Shown: positions 25,192 to 33,720 of the stretch, piece by piece
Numbering within the stretch: position 1 is the stretch's first letter
Layout: each line of letters begins with the position of its first letter
NCBI GenBank assembly: GCA_019459085.1
Contig: JAIBEW010000019.1
Coordinates: forward strand, 84,143-148,142
DNA from: Kaistella sp.
GTDB lineage: Bacteria > Bacteroidota > Bacteroidia > Flavobacteriales > Weeksellaceae
Direction: 5' to 3'
Length of the DNA: 64,000 bases
Position numbers and translations under genes: made by a program
The notes under the pieces: generated by a model
Told to the model about the DNA's origin: nothing
Seen by the model: only the letters and a program-made list of their open reading frames with translations
Database searches by the model: none

Positions 25192-26469
25192 TTAATCGTC
25201 AAGATTATACTGTTTGATTTTGCGGTAAAGGGTCCGTTGCGAAATTCCGAGTTCGTCGGCTGCTTTGTTTCTTCGTCCTTTGTGTTTTTCAAGTGCCTTC
25301 ACAATAAGTTCCCTTTCATTATTCTGAAGCGAAAGTGAGTCGGGTTTTGCCTCTTCCATTTCGATATCCTCCACATCATCATATTCCTCATTCGTATCGG
25401 AATAAATGGCAGGATTATGCACCTGAGTTTTACTATTTTCAAAATAGAGCAGCGAATTCGGGTTCTGGGACTGCGTTTCAGGCGTAAAAACCCTGTTGAT
25501 GAGATTTTTTTCCTGATTGCTCAAGTCTCCGTTTCCGCGGTTTTTAATGAGTTCCGAAGTTAGGGATTTTAAATCATTCAGGTCATTCCGCATATCGAAA
25601 AGGATCTTGTACATGATTTCCCTTTCGGAATGAAATTCGTTTGAAGAGACTGCATTTCCTCTTTGAATAACCGCCGGAAGCTGCGTCTGCACCGGAATAT
25701 ATTCTCCGAGTTTCACTGAATTTACGGTTCTGTTCTGTTCAACAACTGTCATCTGTTCCACGAGGTTCCGCAACTGACGGATATTCCCCGGGAACGCATA
25801 GTTTTCAAGATAAGTTACGGCATCATCGGTTAAAACCAATTCAGGCATGCGGTATTTTTCAGCAAAATCGATTGCAAATTTCCGGAAAAGCAAATGGATA
25901 TCTCCTTTTCTTTCGCGCAAAGGCGGCATATCAATCTGTACGGTGTTCAACCGGTAATATAAATCCTCACGGAAGCGGCTGTCATCAATCGCCTTCAGCA
26001 TATTCACGTTGGTTGCCGCTACAATTCTCACATTTGTTTTCTGAATCTGCGAAGATCCAACTTTCATAAATTCGCCGCTTTCCAAGACACGCAAAAGCCT
26101 TACCTGAGTCTGGAGCGGAAGTTCACCGACCTCATCCAGAAAAATGGTTCCGCCGTCTGCCACTTCAAAATATCCTTTTCTGGTGGAAGTTGCCCCTGTA
26201 AAAGCTCCTTTTTCGTGTCCGAAAAGTTCAGAATCAATGGTTCCTTCAGGAATTGCACCACAGTTTACGACAATATATGGCTGGTGTTTTCTGCGTGATT
26301 CGGAATGGATGATTTTCGGAATAAATTCCTTTCCGACACCCGATTCCCCCATTACCAGAACAGAAATATCGGTGGGAGCCACCTGATTGGCTTTTTCAAG
26401 GGCACGGTTAAGTGCCGGGAAATTTCCGATGATGCCGAAACGCGTTTTTATGGATTGTAAGTCTGTCAT
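25192..26469 (-). CDS. Sigma-54-dependent transcriptional activator without sensor domain
   Basis: A 425-residue bacterial enhancer-binding protein. The AAA+ domain begins almost at residue 10 with Walker A GESGVGKE (about 41-48), the sigma-54 contact loop GAFTGA (about 90-95), Walker B TIFLDEVGELP and the arginine-finger region SRFREDLYYRLN. A C-terminal Fis-type helix-turn-helix (about 388-425, NKAADELGISQRTLYRKIK) binds DNA. There is no receiver, PAS or GAF domain at the N-terminus. A linker of about 110 residues separates the AAA+ and HTH domains. It lies between miaB and lptE with close spacing. Confidence 0.93.
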   Translation of the reverse strand: MTDLQSIKTRFGIIGNFPALNRALEKANQVAPTDISVLVMGESGVGKEFIPKIIHSESRRKHQPYIVVNCGAIPEGTIDSELFGHEKGAFTGATSTRKGYFEVADGGTIFLDEVGELPLQTQVRLLRVLESGEFMKVGSSQIQKTNVRIVAATNVNMLKAIDDSRFREDLYYRLNTVQIDMPPLRERKGDIHLLFRKFAIDFAEKYRMPELVLTDDAVTYLENYAFPGNIRQLRNLVEQMTVVEQNRTVNSVKLGEYIPVQTQLPAVIQRGNAVSSNEFHSEREIMYKILFDMRNDLNDLKSLTSELIKNRGNGDLSNQEKNLINRVFTPETQSQNPNSLLYFENSKTQVHNPAIYSDTNEEYDDVEDIEMEEAKPDSLSLQNNERELIVKALEKHKGRRNKAADELGISQRTLYRKIKQYNLDD

Positions 26470-26532
26470 TTTTTTAAAAATTTCTATGGTTCTGAAGACG
26501 TTTAGATGAAGAATATCCTTTAAAGAAGAATA

Positions 26533-27981
26533 TTAAACCACCGCTGAATTAGCCTGCGTCCCCAAAAGTGTGCCCTGGGTATTGCCGTAAACAAAAACTG
26601 ACACCATGTCGCCCAATTTCTGACCTTCCTGTTTATCAAAAACACAGACGGCATTTTGGGAATTTCGGCCTTTCCACTGGTTTTCATTCTTTCTTGAGGT
26701 GCCTTCAATAAGGATTTCGTGGCTTCTGCCAACGTAACCTTCCATTCTTTTCCGCGAAAGTTCACCCTGCAAAGCAATCACTTCTGCAAGTCTTCTCTGT
26801 TTCACATCCGAAGGAATATCATCTTCCATCTTTTTATGCGCCGGCGTTCCCGGTCTTTCGGAATAGGCAAACATATAACCGTAATCGTATTCCACTTCTC
26901 TCATTAAAGATAAAGTGAGCTGATGATCTTCTTCCTTTTCACCGCAAAATCCGATGATCATATCCTGCGAAAATGAAATATCAGGAATCAATTCTTTCGC
27001 TTTATTGATCAAACTGAGGTATTCTTCACGCGTATGCTGTCTGTTCATTTTTTCCAGCATCGTATTGCTTCCGCTTTGCACCGGAAGGTGAATGTATTTG
27101 CAGATATTGGCGTGTTCCGCCATGACTTTAAACACATCGGTCGTCATATCATGCGGATTTGATGTAGAAAAACGGATCCGCATCTCGGGAACTGCCACAG
27201 CAACCATTTCCAGGAGCTTTGCGAAACTAATGGCCGTAAGTTTCTGCATTTCGGTAGCGTTTTTAAAATCTTTTTTCGCTCCGCCGCCGTACCATAAATA
27301 GGAATCTACGTTTTGTCCGAGAAGTGTAATTTCTTTGTAGCCGCTGTTCCACAACCCTTTACATTCTTCAATAATCGAGTGCGGATCCCGGCTTCTTTCC
27401 CGTCCGCGCGTAAAAGGAACCACACAGAACGTGCACATATTGTCGCAGCCGCGTGTAATCGTTACAAAAGCAGTTACGCCGTTCCCGCCCAAACGGACAG
27501 GATTGATATCGGCATACGTTTCTTCTTTTGAAAGAATCACGTTGATCGCATCTCTGCCGTCATCGGTTTCTTTTAATAAATTCGGTAAATCTCTGTAAGC
27601 ATCGGGCCCAACAACCAGATCTACAAGCTGTTCTTCTTCAAGAAATTTTGTTTTGAGGCGTTCAGCCATACAGCCAAGCACTCCAACGGTTAAATTGGGT
27701 CTTTCTTTTTTCAGATTTTTAAACTGAGAAAGCCGCATCCGAACGGTCTGTTCCGCTTTTTCCCGGATGGAGCATGTATTTAAGAGGATAAGATCCGCTT
27801 CTTCCGGTTTTAAAGTCGTGTTGTAGCCCTGTTCGTTGAGAATGGACGCCACGATTTCGGAATCGGAGAAATTCATCTGGCAGCCGTAGCTTTCCAGAAA
27901 AAGTTTTTTGGAATTTGCGGGTTTTTCTGATATGGCAAAAGCTTCGCCCTGTTTGGTTTCGTCGATATATTTGTCCTGCAC
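26533..27981 (-). CDS. miaB: tRNA-2-methylthio-N6-dimethylallyladenosine synthase
   Basis: Radical SAM methylthiotransferase that adds the 2-methylthio group to i6A37. Domains in order: UPF0004 with LFLESYGCQMNFSDSE and two further cluster Cys (LLNTCSIREKA, GVLGCMAE), radical SAM motif GCDNMCTFCVVP (CxxxCxxC), and a C-terminal TRAM domain. The start is unsettled: no ATG lies near the conserved region. GTG at 27981 gives MQDKYIDETKQG, which matches the usual N-terminus of Flavobacteriia MiaB; GTG at 28035 adds 18 residues and lies nearer the promoter element. First gene of the miaB-sigma54-lptE block. Confidence 0.93.
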   Translation of the reverse strand: MQDKYIDETKQGEAFAISEKPANSKKLFLESYGCQMNFSDSEIVASILNEQGYNTTLKPEEADLILLNTCSIREKAEQTVRMRLSQFKNLKKERPNLTVGVLGCMAERLKTKFLEEEQLVDLVVGPDAYRDLPNLLKETDDGRDAINVILSKEETYADINPVRLGGNGVTAFVTITRGCDNMCTFCVVPFTRGRERSRDPHSIIEECKGLWNSGYKEITLLGQNVDSYLWYGGGAKKDFKNATEMQKLTAISFAKLLEMVAVAVPEMRIRFSTSNPHDMTTDVFKVMAEHANICKYIHLPVQSGSNTMLEKMNRQHTREEYLSLINKAKELIPDISFSQDMIIGFCGEKEEDHQLTLSLMREVEYDYGYMFAYSERPGTPAHKKMEDDIPSDVKQRRLAEVIALQGELSRKRMEGYVGRSHEILIEGTSRKNENQWKGRNSQNAVCVFDKQEGQKLGDMVSVFVYGNTQGTLLGTQANSAVV

Positions 27982-28049
27982 GCTGTTAAGTTTGAATGGT
28001 AAATTATGACTGAGTTGTAAATTCAAATAATCCACCTAAGTTGGAAGTG

Positions 28050-28057
28050 CAAAGATA
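28050..28057 (-). promoter_or_regulatory. -7 promoter element of the miaB operon
   Basis: TATCTTTG on the - strand, 14 bases before GTG 28035 and 68 before GTG 27981, so both candidate starts remain possible. Confidence 0.5.
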
Positions 28058-28086
28058 AGAATTTTTGTGACAGAATGGCAGGTTAA

Positions 28087-28800
28087 TTATTCCGCTGTAA
28101 ATTGAAGAGGCAGCCTGAAAAAACTTCTAAGAGGAACTCCGTGGATATTTGCCGGAGTCCATTTATTTTTGATTCTGGAAATTCCTTCAATCACCATTTC
28201 ATCAAACTGCTTCATGCCGGTAGACTGGACTAATTTTATATTGCCAATTTTACCGTCAGGTTCCACGGAGAACGTAACTTCAAGTCTGAAAGTACCAGAA
28301 AATGTGAATCTCGACAAATCTATGTTTTGAAACACTTTCTTTCTGAAATTAGGCATCCCACCTTCATAAGTTGCGGCTACCATATCATTTTTCGGATTGT
28401 AGTCATCCTTTAATTCCTGAAAAAGTTCATGAGGATGAATCCAAAAATTTGTAATGGCTGCAACTTTCTCACCATCAACTATTGCTGGATTCCAACCTGT
28501 TAAATATTTGGCGACTTCTTTTGTAAGTTCGAAAGTACATTTGTTCTGTTCATAACTTCCCAATTCATCTTTTACATACTTTATCTTTTTATCAGGATAA
28601 ATAACGATTTTGAAAAAAATAATTTCATTTTTGTTTTCACACGGTGGAATTTTTTTATCAATCAAGACCTTGTGAAAGTCTTTATAGAACTGAACATCTC
28701 CCCCCACATAATTTTCCTGATTATCAGGAAACCTTTCATAAATAGTCTGCGAAAAGAGGTAAGAAGAAAAAAAGCTAAGTAAAAGAAAATATTTTGTCAT
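28087..28800 (-). CDS. Exported protein with TonB C-terminal-like domain
   Basis: A 237-residue protein with an N-terminal signal peptide (MTKYFLLLSFFSSYLFSQ). The C-terminal 80 residues have the TonB-CTD pattern: LEVTFSVEPDGKIGNIKLVQSTGMKQFDEMVIEGI, then KWTPANIHGVPLRSFFRLPLQF. Unlike a true TonB there is no retained N-terminal anchor and no Pro-rich spacer, so it is probably periplasmic rather than an energy transducer. A weaker TonB-like half may occupy residues 60-120. The next gene on this strand encodes a related protein. Function unknown. Confidence 0.72.
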   Translation of the reverse strand: MTKYFLLLSFFSSYLFSQTIYERFPDNQENYVGGDVQFYKDFHKVLIDKKIPPCENKNEIIFFKIVIYPDKKIKYVKDELGSYEQNKCTFELTKEVAKYLTGWNPAIVDGEKVAAITNFWIHPHELFQELKDDYNPKNDMVAATYEGGMPNFRKKVFQNIDLSRFTFSGTFRLEVTFSVEPDGKIGNIKLVQSTGMKQFDEMVIEGISRIKNKWTPANIHGVPLRSFFRLPLQFTAE

Positions 28801-28846
28801 ATAATTATATCATTAATTAAGCCTGCAACATCTGCAACTTTTAGCA

Positions 28847-29329
28847 CTAAATATCAAAATTATCGGTACGGAAATTCACTTTCTGGCGGATTTTAGAATC
28901 TACAGGAACGCCATTGCAGCTTGCCGGAACCCAGGTCGGAGCGATTTTCTTCAGCACCAGTTCCAGATCGCGGTAAAGCAGACTGCTGTTTGGAACCTCC
29001 GGTTTTAAAATAAAATTCTGCAGTTTTCCGGTCTTGTCAACGAACATAATCAGTTCAAAAGTTCCGTTCACCGAATACACGCCGCTGTCGAGATAGCTTT
29101 TCATGTTTCTGAAAAGAGATTCTTTAAATACATCTTCACCTCCCGAAAACTGTGCGTAACCAGGTTTTTCACACTTCAACCGGTAAAATTCTGCAGGACT
29201 GTTCAGATCATAAAACACCGAAATTCTGCCAAATTCTTCTGCATTCTGCGAAATTTCACTGTCCTCAATCAGGTTTTGGGCAGAGCTGAAACTAAATGTA
29301 AAAATCAGAAATAGAAATATATTTTTCAT
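28847..29329 (-). CDS. Exported TonB C-terminal-like protein, paralogue of the neighbouring gene
   Basis: A 160-residue secreted protein; the signal peptide (MKNIFLFLIFTFSFSSAQ) ends at a typical SAQ site. The second half resembles the C-terminus of the gene at 28087-28800: ELIMFVDKTGKLQNFIL, a helical stretch, then TWVPASCNGVPVDSKIRQKVNF, where both share W-x-P-A, N/H-G-V-P and a terminal R-x-x-x-x-F strand. No anchor or Pro-rich spacer. I use the ATG at 29329, which puts the signal peptide at the N-terminus. Function unknown. Confidence 0.7.
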   Translation of the reverse strand: MKNIFLFLIFTFSFSSAQNLIEDSEISQNAEEFGRISVFYDLNSPAEFYRLKCEKPGYAQFSGGEDVFKESLFRNMKSYLDSGVYSVNGTFELIMFVDKTGKLQNFILKPEVPNSSLLYRDLELVLKKIAPTWVPASCNGVPVDSKIRQKVNFRTDNFDI

Positions 29330-29392
29330 GTCTTGAATTTTGATTAAAGTTAGCAATTTTTTATATTTCTAACAATTAGCAGTAGGTGCATT

Positions 29393-30592
29393 TTAAAGCA
29401 CCTCAATCTGATTTCTCAGAAGATCCTCGAATTCATCACGCTTTCTGATCAGATGTACTTTTCCGTCCAAAAACAGAACTTCCGCCGGTTTCAGGCGCGA
29501 ATTAAAATTGGAACTCATCTCGAATCCGTACGCTCCGGCATTTCTGAACACCAAAATATCGCCTTCGCGAACTTCATTCAGTTTTCTGTCCCAAGCAAAA
29601 GTATCGGTTTCGCAGATATTTCCGACCACGGTGTAAATTCTTTCCGCACCTTTCGAATTCGAAAGATTTTCGATCGTGTGATAGGAATCGTAAAACATAG
29701 GCCGGATGAGATGGTTAAAACCGGAGTTGATGCCCACAAAAACCGTGGCTGTCGTCTGTTTGATCACATTTGATTTTACGAGGAAATGCCCGCTTTTGCC
29801 TACCAGAAATTTTCCCGGTTCGAACCAGAGCTGAAACTTTTTTCCGGTTTCTTTCTGGTATTCGGAAAGCGCTTTTTCCACTTTTTTTCCTAAAGTTTTC
29901 ACATCCGTTTCGATATCGCCGTCCTGATACGGAATTTTAAATCCGCTTCCCATATCCAGATATTTCAGATCGGGGAAATGTTCCGCCAGTTCAAACATGA
30001 TTTCAAGACCCTGAAGAAAGACATCCGGATCTTTAATTTCGCTTCCGGTGTGCATATGAAGTCCTTCCACCAAAAGACCGGTCGATTTCATCACGCGTTC
30101 AATATGACGGAGCTGATGAATGGAAATCCCAAATTTTGAATCGATATGTCCCGTCGAAATTTTATGGTTTCCGCCTGCATAAATGTGCGGATTGATTCTC
30201 ACAAAAATCGGGTAAGAGCCACTGTATTTATTTCCGAACTGCTCCAGAATAGAAATATTATCGATGTTGATGTGGACTTTAAGCTCCATCGCTTCCTCAA
30301 TTTCAGCAAGATCAACACAGTTTGGCGTAAAAAGAATTTTATCATGCGTAAAACCTGCTTTCAGACCCAGTTTCACTTCATTGATGGATACACAGTCCAG
30401 ACTTGCGCCCAAACCCTTCACGTATTTCAGGATATTGATGTTCGTAAGCGCTTTTGCAGCATAAAAGAAACGCGTATGTTTTGCAAAGGAAGAAGTGAGT
30501 TTTTCGTACTGAAGTTTAATGGATTCAGCATCATAAATATAGACGGGAGTTCCGAACTGATCGGCAATTTTAAGTAAATCTTTATTGGTCAT
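29393..30592 (-). CDS. lysA: Diaminopimelate decarboxylase
   Basis: PLP enzyme of fold type III that makes L-lysine from meso-diaminopimelate. The PLP lysine is in FFYAAKALTN (K48 region), the phosphate-binding and stacking segments are HTGSEI and GSGFKIPY, and the substrate side includes EPGKFLVG, VGNICETDTFAWDR (the Cys-Glu pair of the dimer active site) and AGAYGFEMSSNFNSR. The 399 residues match the family. It is monocistronic, with its own promoter element, and its product also draws on the peptidoglycan precursor pool. Confidence 0.96.
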   Translation of the reverse strand: MTNKDLLKIADQFGTPVYIYDAESIKLQYEKLTSSFAKHTRFFYAAKALTNINILKYVKGLGASLDCVSINEVKLGLKAGFTHDKILFTPNCVDLAEIEEAMELKVHINIDNISILEQFGNKYSGSYPIFVRINPHIYAGGNHKISTGHIDSKFGISIHQLRHIERVMKSTGLLVEGLHMHTGSEIKDPDVFLQGLEIMFELAEHFPDLKYLDMGSGFKIPYQDGDIETDVKTLGKKVEKALSEYQKETGKKFQLWFEPGKFLVGKSGHFLVKSNVIKQTTATVFVGINSGFNHLIRPMFYDSYHTIENLSNSKGAERIYTVVGNICETDTFAWDRKLNEVREGDILVFRNAGAYGFEMSSNFNSRLKPAEVLFLDGKVHLIRKRDEFEDLLRNQIEVL

Positions 30593-30697
30593 GTTGAAAG
30601 TAATTTAAAGGTTAAACGGAACAGAAATGGGAGATTTGAGTAAGGGAATTGACCACATATTCAGGTTCCGGTTGCTGTTGTATCAATAAACAGCATG

Positions 30698-30705
30698 CAA
30701 AAGTA
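30698..30705 (-). promoter_or_regulatory. -7 promoter element of lysA
   Basis: TACTTTTG on the - strand, about 105 bases before the lysA ATG at 30592, giving a leader of about 100 bases, long for this window. Confidence 0.45.
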
Positions 30706-30722
30706 TAAATTTTCCGGAAACT

Positions 30723-31946
30723 CTATTCCGGAATGCTCTGGATTTCAAAATCTCCTCGCAAAAGGCCGAGTTTCAGATCATTTTCGATTTCCGGAGTCGG
30801 ATTTTTGAGATCGATTTTCAGTTTTATGATTTTGTTCCAGGTCTGGATTTGCGTGTGTAGATCATAAAACCCGTAAGCCGTAAGTTTTCCTCTTTTAATG
30901 ATCAGAAATGATTTTTCGCCGAGGGTCCGCCCTTCAGCAAGCCACATTTCCGTGCGTTTTTCAAGGCTGATCTGTTTTGTAAAGATTTCCGGGTCAGCGA
31001 ACTGCTGCTGAGTTCCAATGAAGTTTACCGCTTTTAAACCCTGAGTAAAAGATTTAAATCTCAACAAAGGTTTTTCGTCTTTGTTGTTGACGACCTTATC
31101 AACCAAATATTTTTCTTTTTTATGATAAAGCCCGAACTGAAGATTTTCCCTTTTATGGTAACCTTTGGTTTTCATGATGAGCTTGGCGAGAATATCGTGG
31201 CCGGCCAGTTCATAATTGATCTGCTCCGCTTCCTCCTGAATCTGCCTGTTTTTTTTGGATTTGGAATTGAATACCGTTTTCGAAAATTTGCTTAAATCAT
31301 CCACAAAATCTGAAAAAATAATTTTTCCTTCTGCATTCTGGAAATAGATAATTCCCCGCTCCGACGGTAAATCCTGGGTTAAATCGCGGACTTTGTTCAG
31401 GTAGGTTTTCGCGTTGATTTCTTCGTGATGCTGTTGAATGATTTCAGAGTCTTTGTCTTTAATCATCAGCAGTTTAAAAAGATCCAGCGTCGCGCGCGCA
31501 TCGCCCGAAGCGCGGTGAGCATCCAACAACGGAATTCCCAAAGATTTCACGAGTTTTCCGAGGGAATAGCTTTCTGCTTCCGGAATAAGTTTTTTTGCAA
31601 GCGGAATGGTATCGACGGTATTGATTTTGAAATCGTATCCAAGCCTTTTAAATTCCTGGCGAAGCATGCGGTAGTCAAATTCAATATTATGACCGACTAA
31701 AGTGGTGTTTTGGGTAATTTCGATGACTCTTTTTGCAATTTCGTGGAATCTTGGGGCTGTTCTCACCATTTTTGGCGAAATTTTCGTGAGTTTCTGCACA
31801 AAAGGAGTGATTTCGCTTTCGGGATTCACCAAAGAAATAAACTGGTCAACAATTTGATGACCGTCGTACTTATACACCGCAATTTCAATGATGCTTTCCT
31901 TCCTGAAACCTGCTCCGTTACTTTCTATATCGATTACTGAATACAT
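30723..31946 (-). CDS. DnaQ-family exonuclease fused to a GIY-YIG-like domain
   Basis: The N-terminal 165 residues are a DEDDh exonuclease like the DNA polymerase III epsilon subunit: D6 and E8 in VIDIES, H86-N87 with D91 in GHNIEFD, and H144 with D149 in HRASGD. Residues about 190-290 resemble the UvrC/Cho GIY-YIG nuclease (LPSERGIIYFQNAEGKIIFSD, DDLSKF, later INYELAGHDILAKLI), the arrangement seen in Cho-type fusions. The second half of the nuclease motif reads IFSD where YxG would be expected, so this domain may be inactive. 407 residues. It may act in repair or nucleic-acid processing; UvrB is encoded elsewhere in the window. Confidence 0.85.
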   Translation of the reverse strand: MYSVIDIESNGAGFRKESIIEIAVYKYDGHQIVDQFISLVNPESEITPFVQKLTKISPKMVRTAPRFHEIAKRVIEITQNTTLVGHNIEFDYRMLRQEFKRLGYDFKINTVDTIPLAKKLIPEAESYSLGKLVKSLGIPLLDAHRASGDARATLDLFKLLMIKDKDSEIIQQHHEEINAKTYLNKVRDLTQDLPSERGIIYFQNAEGKIIFSDFVDDLSKFSKTVFNSKSKKNRQIQEEAEQINYELAGHDILAKLIMKTKGYHKRENLQFGLYHKKEKYLVDKVVNNKDEKPLLRFKSFTQGLKAVNFIGTQQQFADPEIFTKQISLEKRTEMWLAEGRTLGEKSFLIIKRGKLTAYGFYDLHTQIQTWNKIIKLKIDLKNPTPEIENDLKLGLLRGDFEIQSIPE

Positions 31947-31986
31947 TTCTTAAGATTATGGCAATTGGCCAAAAGCGAACCGCAAT

Positions 31987-33510
31987 TTATTTTCTTCTTC
32001 TCAATCCAAACATTCCAAGAACAAATTTAGCGCTTTCTCTCGCCAAAGTGGTCGTAAAAGTTCGTCCTGCTCTGGATTTCATGACCGTTTCAAACATTCC
32101 GGGTTCTTCTTTTACGGGTTTCGAGTTTTTGTTGGCAGGCAAATCCTGTGCCGCCTGTTCCATTCTGGAGGTGAGCATTTCATACGCAGAATCTTTGTTC
32201 ATCAACTCTTCATACTTTTTCACCAAAGCAGAACGTTCGGTTAATGCTGACACTTCCGTTTCACTCAGAATATCCATTCTGGATTCAGGTGATTTCAGAT
32301 AAGTGTGAACCAAAGGGGTCGGAATGCCTTTTTCATCCAGCGCTGTGATGAATGCTTCGCCGATGCCGAGGTTCTGAATGAGTTCATCGGCGGTATAATA
32401 TTCCGTAATCGGATAATTTTCTACGGCTTTTGTAATTTCTTTCCTGTCTTTTGCGGTAAATCCGCGGAGTGCGTGCTGGATTTTCAATCCAAGTTGTGAC
32501 AACACATTCTCCGGAACATCGCCGGGAACCTGAGTGATAAAATAAATCCCGACGCCTTTGGACCGGATCAGTTTTACCATGGTTTCAATCTGGTTCAGCA
32601 ATGCTTTTGAAGCTTCATTGAAAATCAGATGTGCTTCATCAATAAAAAGCACCAATTTGGGCTTCCCTGAATCCCCTTCTTCGGGGAAAGTCATATAAAT
32701 TTCGGCAAACAGCGAAAGCATAAAGGTGGAAAAAAGCTGTGGCTTGCTCTGGATGTTTCCGACTCTTAAAATATTCACCACTCCTTTACCGTCGCGCTGC
32801 TGAAGCAGATCTTCTACATCAAAACTCGGTTCTCCAAAAAACTGAGCGGCCCCCTGCTGTTCCAAAGCTACGATAGACCTAAGAATCGCTCCTAAAGAAG
32901 CCGGAGAAATGGATCCGTAATTATTCGACAGATCCGCTTTTCCCTGAGGATTATCCGTTACGTATCTCAGGACTTTTTTGAGGTCTTCCAGATCAATCAG
33001 CGGCAAACCTTTATCGTCGCAATATTTAAAAACAATGGAAATGATGCTTTGCTGGGTATCATTCAGTTCGAGAATTTTTGAAAGCAGAACCGGCCCGAAT
33101 TCCGTAACAGTTGCCCTTAATTTCACGCCTTTTTCACCGGAAATCGTAAGCAGTTCGACCGGAAAAGCCTGTGGCTGATATGAAAATCGGGTTTTAGCAT
33201 TCCGTTCCGCAATAACCGAATTCTCTACTCCCGGTTCTGTAATTCCTGAAAAATCTCCTTTAACATCCAAAACCAGAGACGGAATTCCCGCATGCGAAAG
33301 CTGTTCTGCAAAAACCTGCAGCGTTTTGGTCTTCCCGGTTCCGGTTGCCCCCGCAATAAGGCCATGTCGGTTTATGGTCTTGAGGGGAATCGTGATATCC
33401 ACTTCAGTGACCACCTCGCCGTCGAGCATTGCCTTACCTAAAGTAATAAATTCACCTTTCGGGATATATTTTGAGGAAATTTCCTGAATGAATTTCGCTT
33501 GATCTGCCAT
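31987..33510 (-). CDS. HerA-like ATPase (DUF853)
   Basis: A 507-residue AAA/FtsK-HerA superfamily ATPase. Walker A is GATGTGKT (about 53-60), Walker B is LVLFIDEAHLIF near 287, and a Gln-containing sensor YFITQVPGDVPENVLSQLG follows, as in the DUF853 branch. The C-terminal 90 residues are charged and basic at the end (FGLRRRK). The family is widespread and poorly characterised; DNA translocation is inferred from HerA. No NurA nuclease is adjacent. It lies 40 bases upstream of the DnaQ fusion on the same strand, so the two may be cotranscribed. Confidence 0.88.
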   Translation of the reverse strand: MADQAKFIQEISSKYIPKGEFITLGKAMLDGEVVTEVDITIPLKTINRHGLIAGATGTGKTKTLQVFAEQLSHAGIPSLVLDVKGDFSGITEPGVENSVIAERNAKTRFSYQPQAFPVELLTISGEKGVKLRATVTEFGPVLLSKILELNDTQQSIISIVFKYCDDKGLPLIDLEDLKKVLRYVTDNPQGKADLSNNYGSISPASLGAILRSIVALEQQGAAQFFGEPSFDVEDLLQQRDGKGVVNILRVGNIQSKPQLFSTFMLSLFAEIYMTFPEEGDSGKPKLVLFIDEAHLIFNEASKALLNQIETMVKLIRSKGVGIYFITQVPGDVPENVLSQLGLKIQHALRGFTAKDRKEITKAVENYPITEYYTADELIQNLGIGEAFITALDEKGIPTPLVHTYLKSPESRMDILSETEVSALTERSALVKKYEELMNKDSAYEMLTSRMEQAAQDLPANKNSKPVKEEPGMFETVMKSRAGRTFTTTLARESAKFVLGMFGLRRRK

Positions 33511-33706
33511 TCTGAAGTATGATTTGATGGGTTAAAGATAAAAAATATTGCAGGATTTTTATTTTTTTGAATGATTTACCACTGCGAATCGTTCTCCTCA
33601 TCATATCATAAATAAAATCTGATCAGAATCTGTAGTTTCTTTTCAGCATTTGTGAAATCCGTTGAAATGATCTTTGAATGCCGTGCTGAACCTGCTCTTT
33701 TTTTAG

Positions 33707-33714
33707 TAAATTTG
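33707..33714 (+). promoter_or_regulatory. -7 promoter element of the Gre-like gene
   Basis: TAAATTTG, only 6 bases before the ATG at 33721; the predicted transcript start is within two or three bases of the start codon. Confidence 0.5.
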
Positions 33715-33720
33715 TTCATA

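Noticed and set aside
33652..33720. Longer GTG start for the Gre-like gene
   Set aside because: The promoter element at 33707-33714 lies inside that extension, and the added residues have no family support.
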